Below, piece after piece: positions 1 through 8,239 of a stretch of DNA of 64,000 nt. The notes under the pieces are model-generated. The model was not told where the DNA came from and did no database searches. It saw only the letters and a program-made list of their open reading frames with translations. Within the stretch, counting starts at the first letter, position 1. Every line of letters begins with the position of its first letter. The DNA lies in assembly GCA_050330095.1 (NCBI GenBank), contig JBHJOC010000035.1:1-64000 (forward strand). The letters run 5' to 3'. A program made the translations under genes and the position numbers. The DNA is from JBCBWG01 sp036804185. Its GTDB lineage: Bacteria; Pseudomonadota; Alphaproteobacteria; Rhizobiales; Hyphomicrobiaceae.

Positions 1-1
1 C

Positions 2-1354
2 GCCGGCCAGCGCTGCTCGGCCTTGCGCGTGCTCTATGTGCAAAACGAGGTCGCTCAGCGTGTCGTCGAGATGCTGACCGGAGCGATGAACACACTCGTC
101 GTCGGGGATCCTTGGAGGCCAGAGACCGATGTCGGCCCGGTGATCGACCGTGCAGCCCAAGCCGATATCACTGCCTATTGTGCGGCTGCGGAGCGCGAGG
201 GACGCTTGATCGCGCGGCGTCCCGCGCCGGATGATGGAACATTCGCGGCGCCTGCCATGATTTCCGTAGGGGGCATCGATGACGTGCCGCGCGAGGTGTT
301 CGGGCCGGTTCTGCATGTCGCGCGGTTCTCAGCGGGTGACCTCGATGCCGTCGTCGATGCGATAAATGCCCGCCGGTTTGGTCTGACATTCGGTCTCCAC
401 ACGCGCATTGACGATCGTGTCGAGGCAGTGGTCGCCCGCATCCGCGTCGGCAACGTCTACGTCAATCGCAACCAGATCGGCGCCGTTGTCGGCTCCCAAC
501 CGTTCGGCGGCGAGGGCTTGTCAGGTACGGGGCCGAAGGCGGGCGGCCCGACGTACCTCGACCGCTTCATCGCGCCTGCCCAAGACACGAGCGGAGGCGA
601 AGCGTCGCGATCCTTCGGCGAAACCGAGGCCGCGACGGGCTTGGCCGGACTGACCGGTGGCGCGGGCCCTGGTCCGGCTGCGTGTCCGGCTGCGGGAGCT
701 GGCGCTCGCGCTCCAAACGCGGATCATGCCCCGCTCAGGGGAGTGGCGCTCAAAGATGTCTTGCGGTTGGCCGCTATTCCGGCACGCGGTGACGCGATGA
801 AAGCGGCGATGGCGTTACCGGGGGCTGCGGACGGCATGTTCTCGCGCCGCGAGGTCCAAGCAATCGCCGAGGCCCAGACACGCGCCGCGACAGGTCTCGA
901 CATGCCAGGGCCAACCGGTGAAAGCAATCGTCTGACCTTTCACCCGAGAGGCGCCATCGTCTGTCTCGGGCCGCGCACCTGCGATGTCGAGCGCCAGGCC
1001 ATCGCTGCGCTGGCGCTTGGCAACTCGGTGCTGGTTGCGGCAGATGCGCTCGAGCGTGTGCTGCGCCACCTCCCGGACGGGTTAGAGGTGCGCAACCGGG
1101 TCTTCGCTGTCGACCGCACTTGGCTCGTTCCACATCATCTCACCAGCGCCGATCCGATTGCCGGTGTGATGTACGACGCGCGCACGGATGACTTTGAGGC
1201 CGTGCGGCGCGCTCTCAGCGCACGCGAGGGCCCGATCGTGCCACTTGTCTTGTCGCTGCTTGAGGTCGATCGCCTGCTGGTCGAGCGGCACGTCTGTGTC
1301 GATACGACCGCTGCTGGGGGCAATGCGCGACTTCTCGCAGAATCAGCGCGCTGA
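2..1354 (+). CDS. putA: Bifunctional proline dehydrogenase / glutamate semialdehyde dehydrogenase PutA, C-terminal part (5' cut by window)
   Basis: The frame is open from the first bases and begins inside the aldehyde dehydrogenase domain: GQRCSALR at visible residues 2-9 carries the catalytic Cys. EVFGPVLHV and FGGEGLSGTG are further ALDH landmarks. After the ALDH fold ends (about residue 195) comes a low-complexity linker and then about 200 residues ending in a TTAAGGNARLL segment, which matches the extra C-terminal domain of long-form PutA. The enzyme oxidises proline to glutamate in two steps; only part of the second activity and the C-terminal domain are visible. The proline dehydrogenase and any DNA-binding domain would lie upstream. 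A standalone ALDH is less likely because of the C-terminal domain. Confidence 0.88.
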   Translation, partial: AGQRCSALRVLYVQNEVAQRVVEMLTGAMNTLVVGDPWRPETDVGPVIDRAAQADITAYCAAAEREGRLIARRPAPDDGTFAAPAMISVGGIDDVPREVFGPVLHVARFSAGDLDAVVDAINARRFGLTFGLHTRIDDRVEAVVARIRVGNVYVNRNQIGAVVGSQPFGGEGLSGTGPKAGGPTYLDRFIAPAQDTSGGEASRSFGETEAATGLAGLTGGAGPGPAACPAAGAGARAPNADHAPLRGVALKDVLRLAAIPARGDAMKAAMALPGAADGMFSRREVQAIAEAQTRAATGLDMPGPTGESNRLTFHPRGAIVCLGPRTCDVERQAIAALALGNSVLVAADALERVLRHLPDGLEVRNRVFAVDRTWLVPHHLTSADPIAGVMYDARTDDFEAVRRALSAREGPIVPLVLSLLEVDRLLVERHVCVDTTAAGGNARLLAESAR

Positions 1355-1464
1355 ATGCCTTTGCCCGTGTCGCGCGCGCGATGTCGCGCGGGGCAAGTCA
1401 TCGCGGGCTTGGCAAAAGCTCGCGGCCCGCGCACAACGAGGGGCAACCATCGGAGATCGGGCCC

Positions 1465-2928
1465 ATGAAGCGCAATCGCTACGCAAAGATCGTTGCAACG
1501 CTCGGTCCCGCAAGTTCGACGCCTGACAGTATACGCGCGCTCTTTCTGGCCGGTGTCGACGTGTTCCGGCTGAACTTCAGCCATGGCACGCAAGAGGATC
1601 ATCGGGCCCGCCACAAGGTCATCCGTGATCTCGAAGACGAGTTCGGTCGCCCCATCGGGATCTTGGCAGACCTTCAGGGTCCTAAGTTGAGGATCGGGGC
1701 GTTCAGGTCCGGCGCCGTGGATCTCGCCCGCGGCCAGGCATTCGATCTGGTCTTGGGCGATGGCATCGAAGGCAACGAGACAGAGGTTGGGCTGCCTCAT
1801 CCTGAGATCTTCGCCGCGATCAAGGCCGGAGAGGATCTGCTCGTCAATGATGGCAGGATCCGCTTGCACGTCGTCGCTAATGATGGCGCGAGGCTCAAAA
1901 CCGAAGTCGCTGCCGGCGGTCGCATCTCTGATCGCAAGGGTGTCAATGTTCCAGGCACCATCCTGCCGATCGAGATCTTGACGGCAAAAGATCGCGCCGA
2001 CATGGAGGCCGCCCTCGACATGGGTGTCGAGTGGATCGCCCTTTCGTTCGTCCAGCGGCCCGAAGACGTGCGCGAGGCGCGCGCGCTGATCGGCGCCAGA
2101 GCGCGGGTGCTCTCGAAACTCGAGAAGCCTTCGGCGATCGACAACCTCGATGCAATCGTCAGGCTTTCGGATGCGATCATGGTGGCACGCGGCGATCTCG
2201 GCGTTGAACTGCCGCCGGAAGTGGTGCCGAAGCTGCAGAAGCAGATCATTGCGACCTGCAGGCTTCAAGGCAAGCCTGTGATCGTTGCAACGCAGATGCT
2301 CGAATCGATGGTGCATGAGCCCGTCCCGACCCGGGCAGAGGCCTCTGACGTGGCAACCGCAATCTATGGTGGGGCCGATGCGGTAATGTTGTCTGCGGAG
2401 TCAGCGGCCGGTGCCTATCCGGTCGAGGCGGTCGCCGTGATGAGCCGGATTATCGAAACGACAGAGAGTGATCCCGACTACGAGCGCATCCTGCATGCCC
2501 TCGTTACGCCGGTTCAGGCCGACGACAGTGATGCGATCGCGGCCGCGGCGAGCGCGGTTGCCGTCAATCGCGGGTGTGCTGCGATTTCGACGTTCACCGA
2601 GTCAGGGGCAACGGCATTGCGTGTTGCGCGCCTGCGCACGATTGTGCCGCTGCTCGGGCTGACGCCAAACCGACAGACCGCGCGTCAACTCGCGCTGGTT
2701 TGGGGCGTCCACAGCGTCAAAACGCGTGACGATATCACGGGCTTTATCGATATGGTCGGTAAATCCACCCGGATTGCGCGGCGCGAGGGCCTGGCGGGCA
2801 ACGGCGACCGTGTTGTGATCACCGCCGGTGTTCCATTCGGCAAGGCTGGCACCACCAATATCCTGCGCATCGCCGTCGTTGGTGAGCATGAGCGCTCGTC
2901 CGCCGACGCCAGCATGGGCGACACCTGA
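1465..2928 (+). CDS. pyk: Pyruvate kinase
   Basis: A 487-residue protein starting MKRNRYAKIVATLGPAS, the usual N-terminus of bacterial pyruvate kinase, which makes pyruvate and ATP from phosphoenolpyruvate and ADP in the cytoplasm. Visible landmarks are FRLNFSHG, ILADLQGPKLRIG, the active-site stretch LSKLEKPSAIDNLD, MVARGDLGVE and PVIVATQMLESM. The C-terminal allosteric domain follows and ends GKAGTTNILRI. I chose ATG 1465 over an in-frame start 28 codons upstream because homology begins here and GGAG lies 5' of it. It follows putA by 110 bp and may share or have its own promoter. Length is normal. Confidence 0.96.
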   Translation: MKRNRYAKIVATLGPASSTPDSIRALFLAGVDVFRLNFSHGTQEDHRARHKVIRDLEDEFGRPIGILADLQGPKLRIGAFRSGAVDLARGQAFDLVLGDGIEGNETEVGLPHPEIFAAIKAGEDLLVNDGRIRLHVVANDGARLKTEVAAGGRISDRKGVNVPGTILPIEILTAKDRADMEAALDMGVEWIALSFVQRPEDVREARALIGARARVLSKLEKPSAIDNLDAIVRLSDAIMVARGDLGVELPPEVVPKLQKQIIATCRLQGKPVIVATQMLESMVHEPVPTRAEASDVATAIYGGADAVMLSAESAAGAYPVEAVAVMSRIIETTESDPDYERILHALVTPVQADDSDAIAAAASAVAVNRGCAAISTFTESGATALRVARLRTIVPLLGLTPNRQTARQLALVWGVHSVKTRDDITGFIDMVGKSTRIARREGLAGNGDRVVITAGVPFGKAGTTNILRIAVVGEHERSSADASMGDT

Positions 2929-3045
2929 CCCGTCCGCAGACGTTCATGCCGGTTCGGCAGCACTGCTGGCGTGTGTTCGGACGATCGCCGCGCTTTGGGG
3001 GACCCCGTCACAGCACACGAGGCCATTGATTTCGCGAGTGGCTGT

Positions 3046-3143
3046 CCAACAGGTGGCTCGTATCCTTTGCCTTCCGTCTGCCTTCCGTCGTCCGCTTCGG
3101 CGTGTGACGAGGGTGAGTTACGAACTACGGAAAGCGGGTCCTG
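3046..3143 (-). repeat. Dispersed repeat, copy C (partial, inverted)
   Basis: Read on the minus strand, this stretch matches the first half of the repeat copies at 5256-5470 and 6824-7034. On the plus strand both ends are clear: a segment near 3050-3077 with TCCTTTGCCTTCCGT, and TGACGAGGGTGAGTTACG followed by ACTACGGAAAGCGGG near 3104-3137. The match is diverged but runs for nearly 100 bp. It sits just downstream of the SDR gene in the 220-bp gap after pyk. No coding capacity is evident. Confidence 0.6.
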
Positions 3144-3149
3144 CGGGTC

Positions 3150-3899
3150 CTAAAGCGTCATGCCACCGTCGATCTCAATCGTGCGACCGGTGACGAAGCG
3201 GCTTTCATCGGAGGCAAGATAAACCGCAAGAGCTGCGATTTCCTCGGCCGTTCCAAGCCGGCCCATCGGTTGGCGGTCGATGAAGGCCTGGCGGACTTCA
3301 GCCGTGGTCTTGCCGCTCTGAGCCGCCTGATCGCGGATGCGGTCATCAAGCGATGGCGTATCGACGGTCCCTGGGCAAATGACGTTGCACCGGATCCCGT
3401 CGCGAATGAAGTCAGCGGCGACCGACCGGGACAAGCCGATCACGGCGGATTTCGTCGCGGAATAGACGTAGCGGTTCGGCACGCCCTTCGGTCCGGCAAC
3501 CGAGCCCACGTTGACGATCGACCCTCCGCCGCGCTTGAGCATCTTCGGCAGGAAGGCGCAAATGGTACGGTGCATGGACGTCACGTTGATGTCGAAGGAA
3601 AAGGCCCAGTCCTGCTCCGTCGTGGTCAGCACAGTGCCCGAATGAACGAAGCCTGCGGCGTTGAACAGGATGTCGATCGCGTCGAGATCCTTGGCCAGCG
3701 CGCTGACGGCGAGACTATCCCGCACGTCGAGCTTCTTGACTTCGGCGATGCCGTTTTCTTTCAGACCATCAAGCGCCGCCAGGTTGACGTCGGTTGCGAC
3801 GACGTGGGCGCCTTCTGCTGCGAATGCCAGTGCGGTCGCGCGGCCTATCCCGGCGCCGGCAGCGGTGCAGAACGCCCGCTTGCCTTCTAGCCGTCCCAT
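3150..3899 (-). CDS. Short-chain dehydrogenase/reductase, probable 2-keto-3-deoxy sugar-acid dehydrogenase
   Basis: A 249-residue classical SDR. The NAD-binding TAAGAGIGRA lies near residues 11-20, the catalytic Ser in VNVGSVAG, YSATK gives the Tyr/Lys pair, and the C-terminus is GRTIEIDGGMTL. ATG 3899 has GGAG upstream; the frame extends further 5' but without family similarity. It lies 70 bp downstream of, and in the same direction as, an FAH-family hydrolase. Such SDR/FAH pairs are known in non-phosphorylative L-fucose, L-rhamnose and pentose pathways, where the SDR oxidises C4 of a 2-keto-3-deoxy acid and the partner cleaves the diketo product. The exact sugar is not determined. A type-2 3-hydroxybutyrate dehydrogenase is the main alternative. 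Confidence 0.82.
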   Translation of the reverse strand: MGRLEGKRAFCTAAGAGIGRATALAFAAEGAHVVATDVNLAALDGLKENGIAEVKKLDVRDSLAVSALAKDLDAIDILFNAAGFVHSGTVLTTTEQDWAFSFDINVTSMHRTICAFLPKMLKRGGGSIVNVGSVAGPKGVPNRYVYSATKSAVIGLSRSVAADFIRDGIRCNVICPGTVDTPSLDDRIRDQAAQSGKTTAEVRQAFIDRQPMGRLGTAEEIAALAVYLASDESRFVTGRTIEIDGGMTL

Positions 3900-3969
3900 G
3901 GGAATCTCCTGCGGTTCAGATGCCCCCCGGGTGGGAAGGCATCGGGTTGGGGGTGTGTGCGGCCCGACA

Positions 3970-5154
3970 TCACGCACGGCTGAGAAGGCCGCGCTGTGCA
4001 AGATTTTCCATCAGCGCGCGGGTCCCGAACGTCCATGCAGGCGCATGGTCCGAAGTCGTCATGACATTGGTGAGCCGCCCGAGCCGCGGCGTCGAGATCG
4101 TCACGATATCCCCCATGTGATGCGTGAACCCCATGCCGGCCGCACCGCGATCCTCTGTTGGGGCGAACATTGTGCCAAGATACAAGACGGCACCGTCGGG
4201 ATATTGGTGGGTCGGCCCCGTCATCTCGGAGACAAGCGCTGCCGGATCGCGCGCGATCTCCGTCATCGACGAGCGGCCGTCGAGCACGAAGCCATCCACA
4301 CCTTCGACCCGTAGGTCGACCGTGGCGCTGCGCACATCATCAAGCGTGTACTCGCTATCGAACAGGCGCACGAATGGGCCGAGCGCCGCGGAGGCGTTGT
4401 TGTCCTTTGCCTTGGAAAGGAGCAGCGCAGATCGCCCCTCGAAGTCGCGCAGGTTCACATCGTTGCCAAGGGTTGCTCCAATGATGTCCCCCGTCGACGT
4501 GATCACGAGCACGACCTCGGGTTCAGGATTGTTCCAGGTCGAACGCGGATGAAGGCCAGCTGACATGCCATGGCCGATCGCTGCCATCGGTTGAGCCTTG
4601 GTGAAAATCTCTGCGTCCTCGCCGATCCCGACTTCGAGATACTGGGACCAAGCGCCCTCGGCGATCAACGTGTCTTTGAGAGCGAGCGCTTCGCTCGAGC
4701 CCGGTATGAGGCGCCTCAGATCACCGCCGAGCAGAGCTTGCACCTGTTGCCTGATGGCCTCGGCCTTGTGCGGTGAGCCTCTCGCCTGCTCCTCGATCAC
4801 GCGCTCAAGCATCGAACGTGCGAACGTCACACCTGCTGCTTTTATGGCCTGCAAGTCGATCGGCGCCAGCAGCCAGGGCTTGTGTGGTTGACGCGCATCC
4901 TCAGGTGTATTGGCGAGGACATCGGCGACACTCCCGATCGTCGGGCCGTCGGCCTCGCGACAGAGCGCGACGCGGTCACGATGTTCGCACAGCGCGCTGA
5001 CGGTTGGAGCGTATGCTGTCACGTCGATGAGTTCGCTGCCGCGCACGGAAACCACACACGGGCCCGAAACCTCGGGCGACCAGACTCGGCCGACCAGCAC
5101 GGCATTTGCCGCATCTTCGGGCAGCGTTGCGGCGGGCGTAAGTTCCAGTTTCAT
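3970..5154 (-). CDS. FAH-family hydrolase/dehydratase (XylX-like size)
   Basis: A 394-residue member of the fumarylacetoacetate hydrolase superfamily. The metal-binding acidic stretch NNPEPEVVLVI, then GATLGNDVNLRDFEGRS and LLLSKAKDNNASAALGP, are typical of the fold. The length is that of the longer group that includes 2-keto-3-deoxy-xylonate dehydratase (XylX) and 2,4-diketo-3-deoxy-acid hydrolases, not the ~220-residue simple FAH enzymes. ATG 5154 has GAGG upstream. It is first in a two-gene minus-strand unit with the SDR. Inference: it cleaves or dehydrates the keto-acid made by the SDR. Family assignment is firm; substrate is not. Confidence 0.82.
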   Translation of the reverse strand: MKLELTPAATLPEDAANAVLVGRVWSPEVSGPCVVSVRGSELIDVTAYAPTVSALCEHRDRVALCREADGPTIGSVADVLANTPEDARQPHKPWLLAPIDLQAIKAAGVTFARSMLERVIEEQARGSPHKAEAIRQQVQALLGGDLRRLIPGSSEALALKDTLIAEGAWSQYLEVGIGEDAEIFTKAQPMAAIGHGMSAGLHPRSTWNNPEPEVVLVITSTGDIIGATLGNDVNLRDFEGRSALLLSKAKDNNASAALGPFVRLFDSEYTLDDVRSATVDLRVEGVDGFVLDGRSSMTEIARDPAALVSEMTGPTHQYPDGAVLYLGTMFAPTEDRGAAGMGFTHHMGDIVTISTPRLGRLTNVMTTSDHAPAWTFGTRALMENLAQRGLLSRA

Positions 5155-5255
5155 CCGGTGGCGTCCTCGGTACGTGTTTTCGTTTTCGCCACGGTAGGCG
5201 AGGGCACTGCTGACGGGAAGCTGGTTCGCCGTTGAATGGGTCAGCACCGTCATCG

Positions 5256-5470
5256 CTCGTACCTGCCTTCCGTCGTTCGTCTGTCTCCCTCGTCAGACGC
5301 GGAAACGAACGTCGGACCACAAAGGGTATGAGCAACATTGTGAATCTCGTACCGCTTTTCGAGCAGACGCCCCTGGACGGCGGCTGCTGTGGATGGTGCG
5401 GGGACTTCTGATCGGCGGTACGAGCTTGGTGGCCGTGCGATAAACGCATAGGCTTGCAACATCCGATCGA
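5256..5470 (+). repeat. Dispersed repeat, copy A
   Basis: Fills much of the 387-bp gap between the divergent FAH and alcohol dehydrogenase genes. It aligns over its whole length with copy B at 6824-7034. Shared blocks include CTTCCGTCGTTCGTCTGTC then CTCGTCAGACGC, GAGCAACAT, ATCTCG, GGTGCGGGGACTTCTGATCG and CCGATCGA at the far end. Frames across it are not convincing. It may contain the promoters for one or both flanking genes. Confidence 0.7.
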
Positions 5471-5541
5471 TTTAGACGCGACGGGCCGTTAAGAGTCAGC
5501 GCCAAGGACCGAACAAGAAGACCGCCGGAGGAGATGCCGAG

Positions 5542-6675
5542 ATGTCCATTCGATGCCGCGCTGCGGTGCTCGTTGAGCAGCAACGCCCAAGGCCCTATGC
5601 ACAGTCCCGCCCGCTCGAGGTCACGGACGTGGACCTGGATCCGCCGGGAGAAGGCGAGGTTGTTGTCAAGATTGGTGCCTCGGGCCTATGCCACTCGGAT
5701 CTGTCAGTCATCAATGGTGATCGACCACGCCAGATCCCTTTGGTTCTCGGCCACGAGTGTGCTGGTGAGATTGTTGAGGTCGGTCCGGCTGTTCGAGACT
5801 TGAAGGTCGGTGATCGGGTCATTTTCGTTTTCATTCCGAACTGCGGATCGTGCGTTCCGTGCTCTGAGGGGCGGCCGCAGCTCTGTGAGCCCGGCGCCAA
5901 ATCGAACGCCGATGGGACGCTCATCCTGTCAGGCGCCAAACGGATCAAGCGGAATGGCCATCCCGTCGCCCACCATGTCGGGGTGTCCGCATTCGCCGAG
6001 TATGCGGTCGCTTCGCAGCATTCGCTCGTCAAGATCGAACAGTCGCTGAGCTTCGAGGAAGCTGCACTGTTCGGATGTGCGGTTGTCACGGGGGCTGGCG
6101 CCGCAATCAACACGGCCGGCGTGAAGCCCGGGACATCGGTGGCCGTGGTTGGTCTGGGCGGCGTTGGGCTGATGGGGTTGTTGGCCGCGAAGGCCGCAGG
6201 TGCCGCGCAGGTCATCGCCGTCGACGTCGTTGACTCGAAACTTGCCCTCGCCCGCCAACTCGGTGCCACCCACACCGTTCGCGCGGACGATCCAAGCGCG
6301 CTTGAGCAGATCCGCGACATTTCGAGGGGCGGTGTCCACTTCGGCCTCGAGTTCGCTAGTTCGGCAAAAGCGCTGGATTTCACCTACAAGGCGACACGCC
6401 GTGGCGGAACCACAGTGACGGCCAGCCTGCCACCGCCGACGCATACGCTCGACATTCCCGTCACGCAAATGGTTGCCGAAGAGCGGACGGTGAAGGGCAG
6501 CTACATGGGGTCTTGCGTACCGAAGCGCGACATTCCCAGGTTTATCGCGATGTACCAGCAGGGACTTCTGCCTGTTGATCGGATCATGTCCGAGCGCGTC
6601 ACCCTGGATCAGATCAACGAGGGCTTTGATCGGCTGGCCGACGTCGCGAGCGTGCGTCAGCTGATGGTGAATTAG
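5542..6675 (+). CDS. Zinc-dependent alcohol dehydrogenase (class III-like MDR)
   Basis: A 377-residue medium-chain dehydrogenase that oxidises an alcohol with NAD. Catalytic zinc ligands are in GLCHSDLS and LGHECAGE. The structural zinc lobe CGSCVPCSEGRPQLC is complete, with four Cys. The Rossmann motif is VVGLGGVGLMG, and the acidic residue after the second strand (VDVVDSK) favours NAD over NADP. ATG 5542 has GGAGGAG 9 bases upstream. It is divergent from the FAH/SDR pair, and repeats of the same family lie on both sides. It may act on a sugar or small alcohol in the same pathway; that is inference from position only. Confidence 0.9.
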   Translation: MSIRCRAAVLVEQQRPRPYAQSRPLEVTDVDLDPPGEGEVVVKIGASGLCHSDLSVINGDRPRQIPLVLGHECAGEIVEVGPAVRDLKVGDRVIFVFIPNCGSCVPCSEGRPQLCEPGAKSNADGTLILSGAKRIKRNGHPVAHHVGVSAFAEYAVASQHSLVKIEQSLSFEEAALFGCAVVTGAGAAINTAGVKPGTSVAVVGLGGVGLMGLLAAKAAGAAQVIAVDVVDSKLALARQLGATHTVRADDPSALEQIRDISRGGVHFGLEFASSAKALDFTYKATRRGGTTVTASLPPPTHTLDIPVTQMVAEERTVKGSYMGSCVPKRDIPRFIAMYQQGLLPVDRIMSERVTLDQINEGFDRLADVASVRQLMVN

Positions 6676-6823
6676 ATTGTCCGATCATCCATGAAGGCGC
6701 AACGCCTCACGCGTGGCCTGCCGCGCCAAAATCGATACCTTGCCGTGACCGCCACCCGATCCTGGCGCGGTATCTGGGCAAGGGACGTGATGGTGGAGGG
6801 ATGCAATCAGCCATGTCCGAGGC

Positions 6824-7034
6824 CTCGTCCCCGCTTTCCGTCGTTCGTCAGTCATCCTCGTCAGACGCCGGATCGAATTACGGAATGCAAAGAGTACAAG
6901 CAACATATTGGATCTCGACCCGCTTCTCGATCAGAAATCCCTCGCAGGCGCGCGGTGCGGAGGGTGCAGGAACTTCTGGTCGGCGGGACTAAGTTCCGAC
7001 TCCGACACTTGGTTTCCTTTGCAGCACCCGATCG
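6824..7034 (+). repeat. Dispersed repeat, copy B
   Basis: Lies 150 bp downstream of the alcohol dehydrogenase, in the same orientation as copy A, so the dehydrogenase is flanked by direct repeats. Blocks shared with copy A include CTTTCCGTCGTTCGTCAGTC, CTCGTCAGACGCCGG, AAGCAACAT, GAACTTCTGGTCGG and CCCGATCGA. The 655-bp gap from 6676 to 7330 holds this repeat, an inverted repeat at 7001-7047 and nothing I can call as a gene. Confidence 0.7.
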
Positions 7035-7047
7035 ACCAAGTGTCGGA
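7001..7047. repeat. Perfect 13-bp inverted repeat with 21-nt loop
   Basis: TCCGACACTTGGT at 7001-7013 pairs exactly with ACCAAGTGTCGGA at 7035-7047. A shorter one, AACACGAG / CTCGTGTT, lies at 7057-7064 and 7078-7085 and is followed by GCTTTTGT. Together they could terminate transcription from the alcohol dehydrogenase side or form the end of the repeat element. There is no clean T-tract after the large stem, so terminator function is uncertain. Confidence 0.55.
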
Positions 7048-7330
7048 GGCGCAGAGAACACGAGCAACGCCATGAGTCTCGTGTTGCTTTTGTCACTGAC
7101 GCTTGGCAGGTGAGACGGCAGAAGGTGGGGACCAAGCGTTCGTGACGCAACATTAGAAGCCGAAGACCGAGTCTGATGGTGAAATCATACAGTCCATTGC
7201 CTCACAATGATGCAATGACGGGATTAGCGCTTGGGGCCCGGCCGTGGTTGGAGGTCGCACGCTTGTGTTATGGCCCGGATGCAATACCGTCCCTCGGCGG
7301 AGAGAATTGCGTCAGCCGAGGAAAGCGATC

Positions 7331-7834
7331 ATGTGCAAGGTGTTGTCCATTACGCTGGCTCTAACGCTGGTGATCGGGTTGGCGGTGGGTACCCCAACAG
7401 GCGCGCAGGCCCTTGACCTCGCGCGTGTCCTTTCGTCGCCAAAGCCGTGTTTCAAAGTCATTCACACGGCGGAGCACTTAGCGGCACACCCAAGTCAGGT
7501 CGTCGGTGCCATCGGCATGGAAGCGTCCGGGTCGATCAATCGCTCAGAGCAGTTCCAGATGACGTTCAGTGTGCGCCGCCGCTCGGATCGAGCGCGCTTC
7601 CAGAGCGCGGCGCAGTGCGGCTTCACTTCGGTCGAACAGGTGCGCTGTAACCTCGAGCGCGATGGCGGCACGGCAACATTCCGGATCGGCGAACTCAATG
7701 GCAACAAGCGTATCCGCCTGGAGACGTCGGAGCTTCGCTTTGAAGGTTCGGTCGGGATTTTTAAGTTCGGTCCGTCGACCGACGACGCCGTCTTCTATCT
7801 CGGCGCGTACGCGATTCATCACTGCCCGGTCTGA
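7331..7834 (+). CDS. Small secreted protein of unknown function
   Basis: A 167-residue protein with a clear Sec signal peptide: MCKVL, then a hydrophobic run ITLALTLVIGLAVG, then a likely cleavage after AQA near residue 25. The mature part has four Cys (in KPCFK, QCGFT, VRCNL and HHCPV), so disulfides are plausible in the periplasm. GAGGA precedes ATG 7331; longer upstream starts would lose the signal peptide. I do not recognise the family. It is a lone gene with no evident operon partner. Confidence 0.7.
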   Translation: MCKVLSITLALTLVIGLAVGTPTGAQALDLARVLSSPKPCFKVIHTAEHLAAHPSQVVGAIGMEASGSINRSEQFQMTFSVRRRSDRARFQSAAQCGFTSVEQVRCNLERDGGTATFRIGELNGNKRIRLETSELRFEGSVGIFKFGPSTDDAVFYLGAYAIHHCPV

Positions 7835-7963
7835 CGGGCGGCGCGCCATCAATGACTGGGTGACCAGCAATGAGCGAGAGAGGCGCGTGCCTCGCGCGTT
7901 AAGTGACGACCAGCGTGCCGCCCGCATAGGTCAATCCAGGCCCGCCGCCTCATCATGCAGGCC

Positions 7964-8155
7964 TCAAAGGCAGAACAACGCAGCCGCTCCCGTCGCGAGC
8001 TCAACGATCAGCGCGGGTGCTTCGCTATAAGCAACAACCAATGCTCCAAGGATCAGCGCGGCAACGGCCACGCTCACGCCGACGCGGACGGCGCCGGGCA
8101 TGGGGTGTGTTTGTCTCGTCTCGGTTCCGGTCAGTCCAATCTGGCCGCTCGACAT
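7964..8155 (-). CDS. Possible small membrane protein
   Basis: A 63-residue frame with GAGG eight bases before ATG 8155. After a short polar N-terminus (about 20 residues) the rest is almost wholly hydrophobic (GVSVAVAALILGALVVAYS, then ALIVELATGAAALF), consistent with one or two membrane spans. It lies 84 bp downstream of the MFS transporter in the same direction and could be cotranscribed. No family recognised. The ribosome site and hydrophobicity support it, but in GC-rich DNA a chance frame of this size is possible. Confidence 0.5.
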   Translation of the reverse strand: MSSGQIGLTGTETRQTHPMPGAVRVGVSVAVAALILGALVVAYSEAPALIVELATGAAALFCL

Positions 8156-8239
8156 TGTCCGCACCTCTTCACAGTGGCCCGTGCCCGCCTGACGCCCGCC
8201 TGCCGCACGAGCGTTCGGCCGTCAGCGCTCGTCTCTGAC

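Noticed and set aside
1135..2316. 393-residue minus-strand frame opposite pyk
   Set aside because: Runs antisense to a clear pyruvate kinase; its composition mirrors codon-position bias of the real gene and it has no family features.
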